Below, in pieces: positions 29,940 to 39,457 of a stretch of DNA of 39,457 bases. The notes beneath the pieces are model-generated. The model had not been told where the DNA came from. It saw only the letters and a program-made list of their open reading frames with translations, and did no database searches. The number at the start of each line of letters is the position of its first letter. Position 1 is the stretch's first letter. The translations under genes and the position numbers were made by a program. This DNA is from Parvularia atlantis. Taxonomy: Eukaryota > Opisthokonta > Rotosphaerida. The stretch spans positions 1-39,457 of the forward strand of contig CALSCO010001754.1 of NCBI GenBank assembly GCA_943704415.1, given 5' to 3'.

Positions 29940-31601
29940 ATGGACGGTGTGTGCGCCGGCCTGCGCGTCGTGGAGCTGTCGATCTACGTGGCCGTGCCGG
30001 CCGTGGGCGGTGCGCGCGCGTGAGCAGGGTGGCTGCGGCTGCCACGGCGCCGGGCGCTGAGCCGCGCCCGCAGCGATCATGGCCGACTGGGGCGCGGACG
30101 TGATCAAGATCGAGGTGCGCGCGCGTCGTGGGCCTGCGCGCGTCGTGGGCCTGCGCGCACGCACGCGTCGCCGCTGACGATCGCCCGCAGATGCCCACGG
30201 GCGACCCCGTGCGCCGCTCGGTCGTGTCCAAGGAGCTGTCCAAGCCGCGCTCGCTCGTGTTTGAGGCGCGCACGCATGCGCGACGCTACGCATCGAACGC
30301 GCGTCCTGATCCGAGCCGTGCGGCAGGTCAACAACCGCGGCAAAAAGTCGGTCGTGCTCGATCTGGGCACGCCGGCCGGACTCGAGGCGCTGCACGGCCT
30401 GCTGGCGACGGCCGACGTCTTCGTGACCAACTTCCGCCAGGAAGTGCTCGAGTCGCTCCGGCTCACGCCCGCCGAGGTCAGCCGCCGGCACCCGCGCCTG
30501 GTCGTCGGCCTGCTCTCGGGCTACGGCAACGCCGGTCCCGAGAAGAACCGCCCGGGCTTTGACGTGACCGCGTTCTGGGCGCGCAGCGGCCTCGACAGCA
30601 CGCGCTTCCCGGCGGGCGGCGAGCCGCCGCGCGACATCCTCGGCGTCGGGTGCGGGCGACAGGCGGCTGCTGATCGCGCTCTCACGGGCGCGCACCCGCA
30701 GCGACAACACGACTGGCCTGGCGCTGCTGGCGGGTGTGCTGGCCGCGCTGCGCCACCGCGATCACACGGGCAAGGGCCAGGTCGTGACGACGTCGCTGCT
30801 GCGCGCGGCGCTGTTCGCCAACAACTGGGTGCGCGCTCTGCGGCCGTGCGCCGATTGCAGCTGACCGCGCGTCGGCAGGCCACGAGCGTCGAGCTCACGT
30901 CCAACAAGAGTACCGTGCCGCGCCCGCGCACCGAGGCGTCCAATTGCCTCCAGAACAGCTACCGCGCGGGCGACGGCAAGTACTTCTGGCTCGTGCACGC
31001 GGCCGACCGGCGCTGGCCCGAGCTTTGCAAGGCGCGGTGGCACCCTTGTCCCGCCTGCGTCGCCGTCTGACTGCGTTGTTTGCAGATCCTCGGCCACGCC
31101 GAGTGGGAGAAGGACGCGCGCTTCAGCACGCCGCTGCAGCGCGCCAAGAACGCCAAGGCGCTCATCGCCATGATCGACGCCGAGTTTGCCAAACAGCCGC
31201 TGGCGCACTGGTTGCGTCGTGCACGTGGTGTGCGTGCCGCCCGTGGCTGACGCGACTGTGTGCGCGCCACGCCGCACGCAGGGCCACGCAGTTTGACGCC
31301 AACGACCTTGTATGGGCGCCTGTGCAGACCGTGCGCGAGGTCGTCAACGACCCGCAAGTGATCGGTGCGCGCGCGCGCGCGCGCGTGGCCCCTCTCATGC
31401 TGCTGCTGCTCACGCTCGATGCTCGCAGCGGCCGGCGCATTTGCACCCATCCCGAACGGCGTCATCGCGCGCACGGTCGCCAGCCCCGTCGACTTTGAGA
31501 GCTTCCAGTCGCGCCCGCGCGGCCCCGCGCCCGACCTCGGGCAGCACACGGCCGACGTGCTCACGGCCGCGGGCGTGCCCGTCCCGCGCGCCAAGCTCTG
31601 A
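29940..31601 (+). CDS. Class III CoA-transferase (CaiB/BaiF, AMACR family)
   Basis: About nine exons. MDGVCAGLRVVELS, then MADWGADVIKIE, a GDPVRR motif and NNRGKKSVVLDL form the N-terminal Rossmann half; ATADVFVTNFRQEVLESL and HPRLVVGLLSGYG follow. RPGFDVTAFWARSG, DNTTGLALLAGVLAALRHRDHTGKGQ and the VRE-DPQV block (TVREVVNDPQVI) complete the intertwined fold. Members either move CoA between carboxylic acids or epimerise 2-methylacyl-CoA; the sequence does not decide which. The SDNTTG stretch lies where formyl-CoA transferase has its catalytic Asp (GDSNTG). AMACR-like proteins act in mitochondria or peroxisomes. The C-terminal PRAKL is a weak candidate peroxisomal signal (AKL resembles SKL). 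The intron at 30266-30326 may be GC-AG. Confidence 0.92.
30122..30155 (+). repeat. 17-bp tandem duplication inside a CoA-transferase intron
   Basis: The unit GCGTCGTGGGCCTGCGC is present twice in tandem just inside a 5' splice site. It lengthens an intron and does not touch coding sequence. Confidence 0.7.
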
Positions 31602-31626
31602 CGTTCACCCCGTCCACTCCGTGTGA

Positions 31627-32563
31627 TCACAGCTTGTTGTTGCTGCCGGCGGGGCGCGCCGCCCGTGCGGCCTGGCGCGCCTTCTCGATGTCGTCGATGA
31701 CCTCCTTGCGCACCTTGGCAAAGTCGTGGTCCTTGCGTTGGCGCATGTGGGCACATGGGTGATGCACCGTGCGTGTGCGCACCTTGAGTAGCGTCTCGTA
31801 CAGCAGGCGTAGCTTGGGGCGGCCGGCGAGCGGCGTGAACTTGAGGCGGCCGCCAAAGATCTCAATGTGCACGAGCCTGGGAAGGCGCGGGTGTCGGTCG
31901 CGTGCAGTGCACAGACGCGCACGCACATGGTACCAATGGCGATGTCGCTCAACACCGGCCGGCGGTTCTTGGTCACGAGCGGGCCCTCGATCTGCGTCTG
32001 TCGACGAGCGCATCGCTCAGTTCTGCGTGCACTGAGTGCTGTTGTGAGCGCAGACCTCGATCGCGTCAAACGCCGTGTTCATCGCCTCGATCGCCTTGGC
32101 GACCGTGTCGGCGTCGACCTTGGACCATAGCACGAACGCGTTCGCGCCGACGTACAGGTCAACGAGGCGCGAGATCTGCGCGTGCGGCGTCAGGGCGTGT
32201 GCGTGGGCGAGCGCGCAGTCGTGCGCACCGAGCGCGAGTGCGCGCGCTCCTCGGGCGCCTCGGGCAGCAGCGGCACAAACACCGGCGGGCGGCAGATCTC
32301 GGCAAAGTACTCGTTGATGACCTCGCTCTCGAAGATGTGCGCGCTGCCGATGCGGCGATGCACGTGTGAGCGCGGATGTCGTGTGTGGATGCGCGCCACC
32401 CGCTGTCGGTCACGAGCGCGGGCACCTTGCCGAGCGGGCTGACCTCGCGCAGGCCGGCCATGTCGGTGTCACGCGACACGATTGCGCAGGGGATGTTGCG
32501 CGAGTAGATGAAGTAGCGCACGCGCGCGCAGTAGGGAGACAGCTGCCAGTCGTACAGCTTCAT
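31627..32563 (-). CDS. Glutathione S-transferase, cysteine-type (omega-like)
   Basis: About five exons on the minus strand, roughly 215-230 residues. MKLYDWQLSPYCARVRYF is a thioredoxin-fold GST N-terminus with the candidate catalytic cysteine at position 12 (SPYC), as in omega and related classes. It continues REVSPLGKVPAL and, after a splice, HIFESEVINEYF, the glutathione γ-glutamyl site (E-S). The helical C-domain contains RPVLSDIAIGTM, which carries the conserved N-capping-box Asp, and RLKFTPLAGRPKL; it ends with a basic, alanine-rich tail. It probably acts as a cytosolic thioltransferase or dehydroascorbate reductase. The start codon lies only 69 bp from that of NTH1, and the stop codons of this gene and the CoA-transferase are 25 bp apart. 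Confidence 0.87.
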
Positions 32564-32632
32564 CCGCGGCAGTGGTAGTTGAGCTGGCGCAAAGTGCACT
32601 TGTACGCAGACAGAACGGCCACAACGGGAAGC
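32564..32632. promoter_or_regulatory. Very short divergent promoter, GST / NTH1
   Basis: Only 69 bp separate the opposing ATGs. Both 5' leaders and both core promoters must fit here or overlap the neighbour's coding sequence. No TATA box is seen. Confidence 0.5.
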
Positions 32633-33972
32633 ATGCCGGCGACCACACGATCGGCACGCCTCGCGGGCCCTGCCGTGCAGCTCGCGTACGAGACTGAGCC
32701 GCTGCGCAAGCGCGTACGGCGCGCGCTGGACGCCGTGGCCGAGCCCGAGACGAGCGCGGTGGCCGCGGCGGACGTCGCGAAAACGGAGGCGCCGGAAGCG
32801 GTCGCAAAGCCGCCGCGCTCGCCGAGCCGGTCGCCGAGTCGGTCGCCGCGCAAGGTAATGTGAGGCTTGAGCGCGTGCACAACGACTGACGCGCACGGGG
32901 CACCGGCAACGCAGAAGTGTGTCGAGCCGTCCGGCTGGCGCGCCAGCTACGAGGCGATCCGCGCGATGCGCGCGCAGCGACGCGCGCCCGTCGACGACAT
33001 GGGCTGCGAGCGCCTGGCCGACCCGGGCGCGGACCCAAAGGTGGCTGCGCGCGCGACGCCGGCTGCTGCACGGCGCGCTGAGGCGCACAGCGCGGCTGCA
33101 GGTGTTCCGGTACCAGTCGCTCGTGTCGCTCATGCTCAGCTCGCAAACGCGCGACGGGATGACGGCGGCCGCGATGGCCAACCTGCGCGCGGCCGGGTGC
33201 ACGCCGGCCAACATCGCGGTGCGCCTGCTGCGCGTGCCACCCGCGTGTGCTCATCGCGCGTGCACACCGTCCAGGCGATGGACCCGCAGCGCCTCGACGA
33301 GCTGATCAGGATGGTCGGGTTCCACAACAACAAGACGCGGTGCGCCGCGCGCTCGCCCGTGCCGCGTGCCAGCCGCTGAGCGGCGCGCGGCACAAGCTTC
33401 CTGCAGAGCACCGCGCGCATCCTGCTCGAGCGCTACGACGGCGACATCCCCGAGACGGTGTCGCCCGCAGCCGCTCACACGACCGACTGACCCGTGCGTG
33501 CGCGCGCGACAGCTCGAGGGCCTGCTAGAGCTGCCCGGCGTTGGGCCCAAGATGGCCTTTTTGGCGCTGCAGACGGCGTGGAACAAGTGCGAGTGCGCGT
33601 GCGCGCGTCATGCGCACGGCTGACGGGCGCACGGGCGCCAGGAACGCGGGCATCGGTGTCGACGTGCACGTGCACCGCATCACGAACCGCCTGCGCTGGG
33701 TCAACACGCTCAAGGACCCGAAGGGCCCCGAGGCGACGCGGATGGTGCGCGTCGCTGCACGTGGACGCGCGCGTGCGCTGACCAAGGCGCCCAAGGCGCT
33801 CGAGGACTGGCTGCCGCTCGAGTACTGGAAGGAGATCAACTTCATGCTCGTAGGCTTTGGCCAGACGGTCTGCCGGCCCGTGCGGCCGCTGTGCGAGGAG
33901 TGCACGCTCAATCAGACCTGCCCCGCGTCGCTGCTCAAGCCGCACAACCGGGTGAAGCGCGCGCGTGAGTGA
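32633..33972 (+). CDS. NTHL1: Endonuclease III homologue, bifunctional DNA glycosylase/AP lyase
   Basis: About eight exons. Exon 1 (32633-32854) encodes a basic N-terminus with an [10 protein letters not shown] repeat, plausibly nuclear or mitochondrial targeting. The catalytic domain follows: [47 protein letters not shown]. The helix-hairpin-helix is [12 protein letters not shown], with the Schiff-base lysine, and GVDVHVHR carries the catalytic aspartate. Near the end is the iron-sulphur cluster loop C-x6-C-x2-C-x5-C ([17 protein letters not shown]). The protein excises oxidised pyrimidines in base-excision repair. All catalytic and cluster residues are present. Stop TGA 33970-33972. Confidence 0.96.
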
Positions 33973-34274
33973 AAGCGTGTGGGGAGCGCAATGACTGATG
34001 GCGATCCGAGCGGCAGCCACATGACATCGCCGATCTTGGCGATCGCGCTTCTATGTAGCTGCTTTTGCAAAGCGGCGGCGGTGAGTCTTCCACCCGCACT
34101 CACGCATCGCACAACGACCACCGCCATGGACACCACGCAGAGCGTCCTCGGCGCTGTCGGCGCTGCGTCGGCGACGACGAGCACCGCGCCGCCCTTGCTG
34201 ACGGTGCGTGAGGAAAGAGTCTACAGCTGTATACGCGTCAGTTGACAATTCTGACATTGCGCAACTATTCCATC
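33973..34274. other. 302-bp spacer upstream of ASCC2 with a possible small ORF or leader exon
   Basis: A frame from ATG 33991 runs to 34245 and begins MTDGDPSGSHMTSPILAIAL, then CSCFCKAAA. Part of it is hydrophobic, but there is no recognised homology and a canonical donor (GTGAGT, 34081) lies inside. A second segment (ATG at about 34127, MDTTQSVLGAVGAASATT) precedes a GTGCGTGAG donor-like site. Either may be a leader exon of ASCC2. The 40 bp before the ASCC2 ATG are AT-richer. No RNA gene recognised. Confidence 0.3.
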
Positions 34275-37200
34275 ATGGCGGCGAGAGGTGCGAGTGACGA
34301 GGGTCGCGCGCCGCGTGCGGCTGCCTCACGCCTCGTCGGCGCGCGCACGGCAGGCGGGAGACCGCCGCGAGGACGGCCGCCACCGCGCACAGGGGCTAAC
34401 GGCGGGGGAAGCAACGGCGGCAGCGGCGGGGGCAGCAGCCGCTACCAGTATCACAAACCAACGGCGCCTGCCGCGGCTGCCTCGACTGCTGCGCCCACGC
34501 CAGCAGCACAGCCAGCAGCACTTGCACAGCCGGAAGCAGCACCGGCCACGGCTGCGCGTACGACATCGGACTCGGCACGGCGCGCGCTGGACCTGCAGAC
34601 CGGATGGCTCTCGACCGCGACGCCCGTGCACGTCGCGCCCTACATCCCGCGGCGCGCCTGGGCCGAGCTGCCCGAGAACAGGCGCGTCGAGACGCTGCGG
34701 CAGCAGAACAAGGACCTCGAGCGCCTGCTGTTCCTGCCGCACGCGCGCTTCTGGCCGACGGTGCGTCCTGTCGCGCGCACGCACCTCGGCTGAGCCACGC
34801 GCGGCGCGAGCAGGTGCTGCAGGACCCGAGCGTGGCCGTGTTCGTCGACAGCTACGCGCGCCTCGCGCCGCGGCCGTACGAGAGCGTTGCGCCGCGCCTC
34901 AGCGACGATGACGGCGACGAGAGCGACGAGAGCGAGGCCGCCGCCCTCGAGCGTTCGCTCGCCCAGCGCGTCTTGCGCCTGGTCTGGCGCCTCGTGACGC
35001 GCGTCGAGTCGGCTGCGGCGCTGCTCTCGCCCGAGGGCTACGCCAAGCACGTGTCCAGGTCGGGCCTCGTGAGCGGTGCGTCGATGGCGATGGCGTCGTG
35101 TGCGCGCATCTGACCGTGCGCGCCAGTGTCGTTGCTGATGGACGTGAGCGCGATCTTCTGCCCGGTCAACGCGCGCCTGGTCCAGTCGGTGCAGCAGCGC
35201 GCCTTCGACCTCATGCCGGTCTTCCTCGACACGGAGGTACGAATGCCGCTGCCTGTCGCGTGCACTGATACACCGAGCGGGCAGTGCGCCGAGGCGTTTG
35301 CCGGCGTCGTGGCCACGCTCAACCGGCTCAGCGAGTCGCTCGACGGTGCGCGCGCTCGGTTGTGTTGCCGCGGAGCTCACATGCTCGGCACACACAGGCC
35401 CCGAGGCGGTCGTGCGCAGCCCGAGCTGGGATCTGGCGCGCCTGCTCGACATGCACCAGTACTACGAGGTGCTGCCTTGCGTGCGTTGCGCATGCCGACG
35501 TGCCGTGCTCACGCGCCCGCGCGCGCGCGCCTTTCATCAGGACATTGGTTGGACGCTCAAGCAGTTTTGCGACGTGTGCCCGTCATCCGTCTCGCTCAAG
35601 CTCGCGCAGACGCCCGACCTGCTCGTCGCGCTCTTGAAGGCATACGACGGCGGCCTGTCGGCGCTCGGGCACTCGTTCGACGCGCTGTTGCGGCGTGCGG
35701 CGCCCACCTCGCTCGCGGTGCGTGCGGCGCCCACCTCGCTCGCGGTGCGTGCAGTGTGTGCGCTGGGTCTGCAGCCGCTGACGGTCGCGCAGGACGACTT
35801 TGCCGAGCAGCACCAGCGCATCCGCTTGCTGTGGGTCGCGCTCGTGTACCGCCTGCTGAACGACCGCTTCTTCAGCCGTATCGGGTCCAAGGTCGGCGCA
35901 GACCTCGTCAAGGTGCCCTGCAGCGCCGTGAAGCGCGGGCGGCTAGGGCGTAAGTCTGACGCGAGCTCGCACGACAGGTGACGGAGGAGATGTACGACAC
36001 GTTCTTGCGCGCGGTCGAGCACGAGCAAGAGAACTACGACGAGTTTTCGCACCACATGCTCATGCGCGACGTCAACGAGCGCTTCCGCCTGTCGCGCACG
36101 TTGCGCGAGCTTAGCCCGCACGGGTGCGCTCTTCCACACTATTCACGTACAGGTCTCACCGCGCACGCCAGTGCCGACGCGCGCCTTGACTTTGTGCGCA
36201 TGGCCCTCGGCGACGTCGCGCTGCAAGACGGCCAGCCGGATCGGACGCCGGCCGTGGTTGCGACGGCTGGGCACACGCCCGAGGTACGCATCGTGCGATC
36301 GCACACCCGCCCGCAATCCTCACTGCTGACGCGCGTGGGCGCACAGCAACTGTCGCTCATCGCCGCGGTCAAGGACCTGCTGCCGGACCTGGGCGACGGC
36401 TTTGTGGACGCGTGCCTGCAGTACTACCACGGCGAGGTGTGCGCGCGCGTGCACGTGTGTGCGCGGACGGCATGCCTGACTGCGCACAGGTCGAGGCGGT
36501 GGTCAACGCCGTGCTCGAGGACTCGCTGCCGCCGGCGCTCAAGGCGCTCGACCGCGCAGCGCCGCACGTGCCCGTGAAGCCTGCTGCGGCACCGGCCACG
36601 CCTGCGCAGCCCTCCAAGGACAGGGGCAAGGGCAAGGCGAAGGCGGGCACGGACACCGCACCTGCGCACGCCGCAGTCCCGGCCGCTGACGCGGTCACGT
36701 CGCGCCGCAACGTCTTTGACAACGGCATGTACGACCTCAGCCAAGCGATGGGCGGCGTGCACATCAAGGGCAAGGCCAGGTTTGCGTGCGCCGCCTCAGC
36801 GGCGCTGGCGTGTGCCTGATGCGTTGGGCGCAGCCGCGGCAAGGTCGACAGCCACGTTCTCCTGTCGGGTGGCCGGCCGAGCGGGGCCGAGCGCGAGCGC
36901 ATCCTGCGCACGCAGTACGACGAGTACGAGGACGAGTACGACGACACGTTTGACGACGGTGCGGGCCACCGTGCACGCTGCCTCGCTCGCGACTCATGCG
37001 CACTCGTGCAGAGGACGTGCAGACCGGCGTGCTGCGCGGCGACGCGGGTACGGTCGAGGTGGAAGCAGACGCGTTCGACCCGGTACTGCGCACAGCCTGG
37101 TACGCATTGCTGCTCGGCTGACTGCGCGCGCCAGCTGCGTGCGTTCGACGCGGGTGTCGTGGCCGAGCTGCTGCGCGCGCGCGGCGAGGACCCGTCGGCA

Positions 37201-37698
37201 TTCGACCGCACGGCGCAGGCGCGGCGCTCGCAACTGCGCAAGCGCCTTGTCGAGCGCCTGGGCCTGAGTGACGAGCAAATCGAGGGGTGGCACATGATGA
37301 TGCTCCGGTGCGCACGGGACGCGCTGCGTGGCGGGCATGTGCGCTGATGCAACACGACACCGCCGCAGGCACCCGCCCAAGCCCAAGAGCCTCGAGGAGT
37401 TCCAGCTGCTGACAGAAGAGGCGCCCGGCGCCGGCGCGCAGGGCGGCGACGACGACGAGGGCGACGACGGGTGCGCTCGCTCGCATCCTGGCCGAGCGTG
37501 CTGACATCTGCGCGCACCGACAGCGAGCAGGGCAAAGCCGCAGCCGGCGGGCGGGGCCAAGGACGCGGGCGCGGCGGACGAGGCGGTGGTGGCGGCGGGC
37601 AGGGGCGCGGGCGCGGCGGCGGCCAGCCGCCCAACCGGCGCGACGCGCAGCTGCAAAAGATGAACCGGGGCATGGGCGGGCCGCTGGCCTCCTCCTGA
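34275..37698 (+). CDS. ASCC2: Activating signal cointegrator 1 complex subunit 2 (ASCC2)
   Basis: About fourteen exons and near 880 residues. The N-terminus is low-complexity (Gly/Arg/Ala/Pro). The conserved region starts PVHVAPYIPRRAW and VLQDPSVAVFVDSYARLAPRPYE and continues through a long α-helical region (LLWVALVYRLLNDRFF, VTEEMYDTFLRAV, NERFRLSRTL). The CUE domain then reads [38 protein letters not shown]; CUE binds K63-linked ubiquitin in human ASCC2. A conserved RRNVFDNGMYDLS and an acidic QYDEYEDEYDDTFDD follow, and an RGG-rich tail ends at TGA 37696-37698. ASCC2 works with the ASCC3 helicase in alkylation repair and ribosome-collision quality control. Its position directly after NTH1 on the same strand is suggestive only. 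A 27-bp duplication straddles a donor site at 35.7 kb. Confidence 0.93.
35695..35748 (+). repeat. 27-bp tandem duplication across a 5' splice site of ASCC2
   Basis: The 23 bases GTGCGGCGCCCACCTCGCTC plus GCG occur at 35695-35717 and identically at 35722-35744, period 27. Each copy ends at a GTGCGTGC donor (35718 and 35745). The frame is open across the duplication, so either donor keeps frame. Confidence 0.9.
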
Positions 37699-37815
37699 TA
37701 GTCCGCATTCTGAGCATTCTGATCATGACAAGCTCGCTCTGCTCCGCAGTCCTTGGTTACGCCGAATTCTTCAGCCGTCTGATCATGCACCAGCTACGTA
37801 GTGAGCTTTCGCTCG
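37699..37815. terminator. Convergent 3' spacer between ASCC2 and the cap methyltransferase
   Basis: 117 bp between opposing stop codons, noticeably AT-richer than the surroundings (GCATTCTGAGCATTCTGATC). No AATAAA is present. Polyadenylation of both genes should occur in or near it. Confidence 0.4.
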
Positions 37816-39177
37816 TCACCGCTTGCGGAAGGCAAAGACGTTGTACAGCCCGGCGGCCTCCCACTCGTCGGCGGGGACGGTGCCCTCCGCGTTGAACACC
37901 TTCATCCTGTGCACCTGCTCAGCCGCCAGACGCACACGCCGCACGTGTGCCCGTACCGGTCGAGCAGGTCGGCGTTGACCGCACGGTGCTGCTCGAAAAA
38001 CTCGTGGAACGGTATGTCGAGCTCGAGCTCGAGGCCGTGCTCCTCGGCGATACTGCGCTGCGGCTGAGCGCCCCCACGGTGCACACACTCGCGCGGCGCA
38101 CCTGCGCAGCGTGGGCATGTGCGTGACGTACTCGGGCAGATCGTCGATCGCGTCCTCCAGACGGAACGTGTAGCGGTAGCCAAACAGCGGCGGCGGCTCC
38201 TGCGCCACCGTGTCAGCCTCTGCGACGTGGCCGTCGGGACACGCACGATCCGCTTGTCGAAGCGCACTTGGTACACGGCGTTGCCAAACGCGAGCTCGCC
38301 TTCGGGCAGCTCGCGCAGGCGCCGGCTGCCGCGCACAGGCATGAGCACGCGCAGGCTGCAGGAGGGCGTGCGCGCGCACGCACATGAGCCGGCACGCGTT
38401 CGGCAGCGTCCCGACAAAGTGCCCGCCCGACCGCAGGCGCGCGGCGGCGTTGCGCATGAGCTGGCGTGCCTGTGTCGCTGTTCAGCTGCTGATGAAGACC
38501 GCGCGCGCGGGGCCGCGCGCCTTCGCCTCGCTCTCGAAGCTGTAGTGCAGCGCAAACTGGCAGCTGACGAGGTCAAACTGGCGGCCGGACGGGAACACGC
38601 CCTCGCGGTCGAGGTCGATCTTGCGGGCGCGCGCGTCTGTAGTCAGCCGCCTTGGTCGTCACACGAGCGTGCGCGTGCCCTGCAGCAGTCGACCGCGACA
38701 AAGTCGGCGCGGAACGCCTGCGGTCGGCCCGCGAAGCGCCGTCGCGCCTCGTCGATGGACCCGTCGGCGATGTCTGGCGGCGTTCCGTGCTGAGCCTCGC
38801 AGTCCTCTGAGAGGGCACGTCGCGCACCGGCGCCAAAGATGTAGCCGACCCGCGCCGCCGCAAACTTGAGCAGGTCGCCGCCCTTGCCGCAGCACAGGTC
38901 GAACACGGCCATGCCACGCTCGAGGTACTGCGCACGATCAGCCGCGGATGGGGGCGCGGCGCGGCGAGGGCGCACCAGGCCAAGCAGCACGCTCTTGATC
39001 CAGTTGTTGAGGTTGCGCAGTTGGAGGATGCGCGACTGCGGGCGCTCGTCGAGGCCGCGCTGCGCCCCTCGCGGCGACGTGAGCGGACGGCCGTGGGGCG
39101 ACGGGGAGCGACGGACGCACGTGGCGCGCATTGTAGTGTGCGCGCACATCGGCCGCGAGATCGCCCTGTTCGTCCAT
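37816..39177 (-). CDS. RNMT: mRNA cap guanine-N7 methyltransferase (Abd1/RNMT)
   Basis: About nine exons on the minus strand. From the start: MDEQGDLAADVRAHYNAR, then SRILQLRNLNNWIKSVLLGL, the AdoMet-binding motif DLCCGKGGDLLKF, and DIADGSIDEARRRF after an intron. FDLVSCQFALHYSFES, LRSGGHFVGTLPN, ELAFGNAVYQVRF, PPPLFGYRYTFRLEDAIDDLPEYV and EWEAAGLYNVFAF follow. These match the human enzyme block for block (HYN, LRNFNNWMKSVL, CGKGGDLLKW, CQFVCHYSFES, GG-FIGT-PN, FAFEK). The enzyme N7-methylates the GpppN cap. The N-terminal regulatory extension of animal RNMT is missing, as in many protists. Canonical LGCGKGG is LCCGKGG here, a tolerated change. The stop is 37816-37818. Confidence 0.94.
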
Positions 39178-39403
39178 CTGTAAACCGTGGAGACCTTTTC
39201 GCGCTTTATGAAGCCTGAGCAAAGTACGCACTTCTCTCCATTTTCTCTTTTCCGTCTGCGCACTCTGCTCCAGTGAGCGATTCCGCTTTGTTTGCTTTTG
39301 CACAAAATAATGTTTGCAATTCGGCTTTACAGGTGCGTATAAAAGTGCGCGCCTTGTGTCTTTCCAACCATGATGAACCATTATGCTATTCTGATCTGCA
39401 AAC
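39178..39403. promoter_or_regulatory. AT-rich divergent promoter with a TATA box
   Basis: The most AT-rich stretch of the window separates the cap methyltransferase from the next gene. A clear TATAAAAG (39338-39345) lies 60 bp before ATG 39404 on the plus strand. This is the only convincing TATA box in the window and points to a strong, regulated promoter. Confidence 0.65.
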
Positions 39404-39457
39404 ATGTCTGCATCAACGACCACACACGTGTTCCTATCAGGCAAGGAGATCCGCAAG
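39404..39457 (+). CDS. Start of an unidentified gene, cut by the window edge
   Basis: From ATG 39404 the frame is open to the last base and reads MSASTTTHVFLSGKEIRK (18 residues). An alternative pair of ATGs at 39370/39373 in another frame is also open to the end (MMNHYAILICKHVCINDH…). It would start only about 25-30 bp after the TATA box, leaving almost no leader, so 39404 is preferred. No family is recognised from so few residues. Confidence 0.4.
   Translation, partial: MSASTTTHVFLSGKEIRK

Noticed and set aside
35695-35748. CRISPR-like or mobile-element repeats
   Set aside because: All repeats seen are microsatellites or two-copy local tandem duplications. There are no spaced arrays, terminal repeats, transposase or reverse-transcriptase motifs.

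Overview
The window is a gene-dense, strongly GC-rich stretch of a unicellular eukaryote nuclear genome. Fifteen protein genes can be followed from end to end or nearly so, and the first codons of a sixteenth lie at the right edge. Almost every gene is cut by tiny introns of about 50-75 nt. Their 5' splice sites are nearly always GTGCG(C/T), and most carry a CTGAC-type branch site 15-35 nt before the AG. The content suits an aerobic heterotrophic protist: a complex I subunit, ATG3, a PAS-kinase-like kinase, Roco GTPases, a PMCA-type calcium pump and ASCC2. An amoebozoan, apusomonad or holozoan relative is my guess, but I cannot place the species. I saw no transposon, viral fossil, tRNA, rRNA or CRISPR array.

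Layout, left to right. (1) A PASK-like Ser/Thr kinase (+, to 2413). (2) A NUXM/21-kDa-type complex I subunit (-, 2833-3354). (3) ATG3 (+, 3474-4972). (4) U2 snRNP A' (+, 5094-6259). (5) Roco-1, a giant ANK-LRR-Roc-COR protein (-, 6358-12950). (6) A small tail-anchored TPR protein (+, 13130-13858). (7) A P2B calcium ATPase (-, 13958-18809). (8) Roco-2, a paralogue of Roco-1 (+, 19562-25976). (9) eIF2A (-, 26034-28355). (10) A DUF1295 multi-pass membrane reductase-like protein (+, 28569-29893). (11) A CaiB/BaiF class III CoA-transferase (+, 29940-31601). (12) A glutathione S-transferase (-, 31627-32563). (13) The endonuclease III homologue NTH1 (+, 32633-33972). (14) ASCC2 (+, 34275-37698). (15) The mRNA cap (guanine-N7) methyltransferase (-, 37816-39177). 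(16) A partial gene behind a TATA box (+, from about 39404). Neighbouring genes nearly alternate in strand, so most spacers are short divergent promoters (69-230 bp) or very short convergent 3' junctions (25-120 bp). There are no operons. The neighbours are mostly unrelated housekeeping functions.

The most unusual content is the head-to-head pair of Roco paralogues flanking the TPR and calcium-pump genes. In both, a recognisable PH domain is nested inside the Roc GTPase domain, directly after the P-loop helix and before the G3/switch II motif. An intron sits at the same codon and phase in both PH segments. A second shared intron precedes a shared C-x-C-x2-C motif after COR. Roco-2 keeps a canonical DVGGQ G3 motif. 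Roco-1 has DVNHG there, which suggests an active/degenerate pair. The other notable protein is the PASK-like kinase. It carries a disordered insert of about 270 residues right after the hinge, studded with R-R-x-S/T sites, and an HGD catalytic loop in place of HRD.

Exon boundaries are read by eye from reading frames, splice signals and family alignments from memory. Those given as numbers keep frame. Those described as approximate are not certain.
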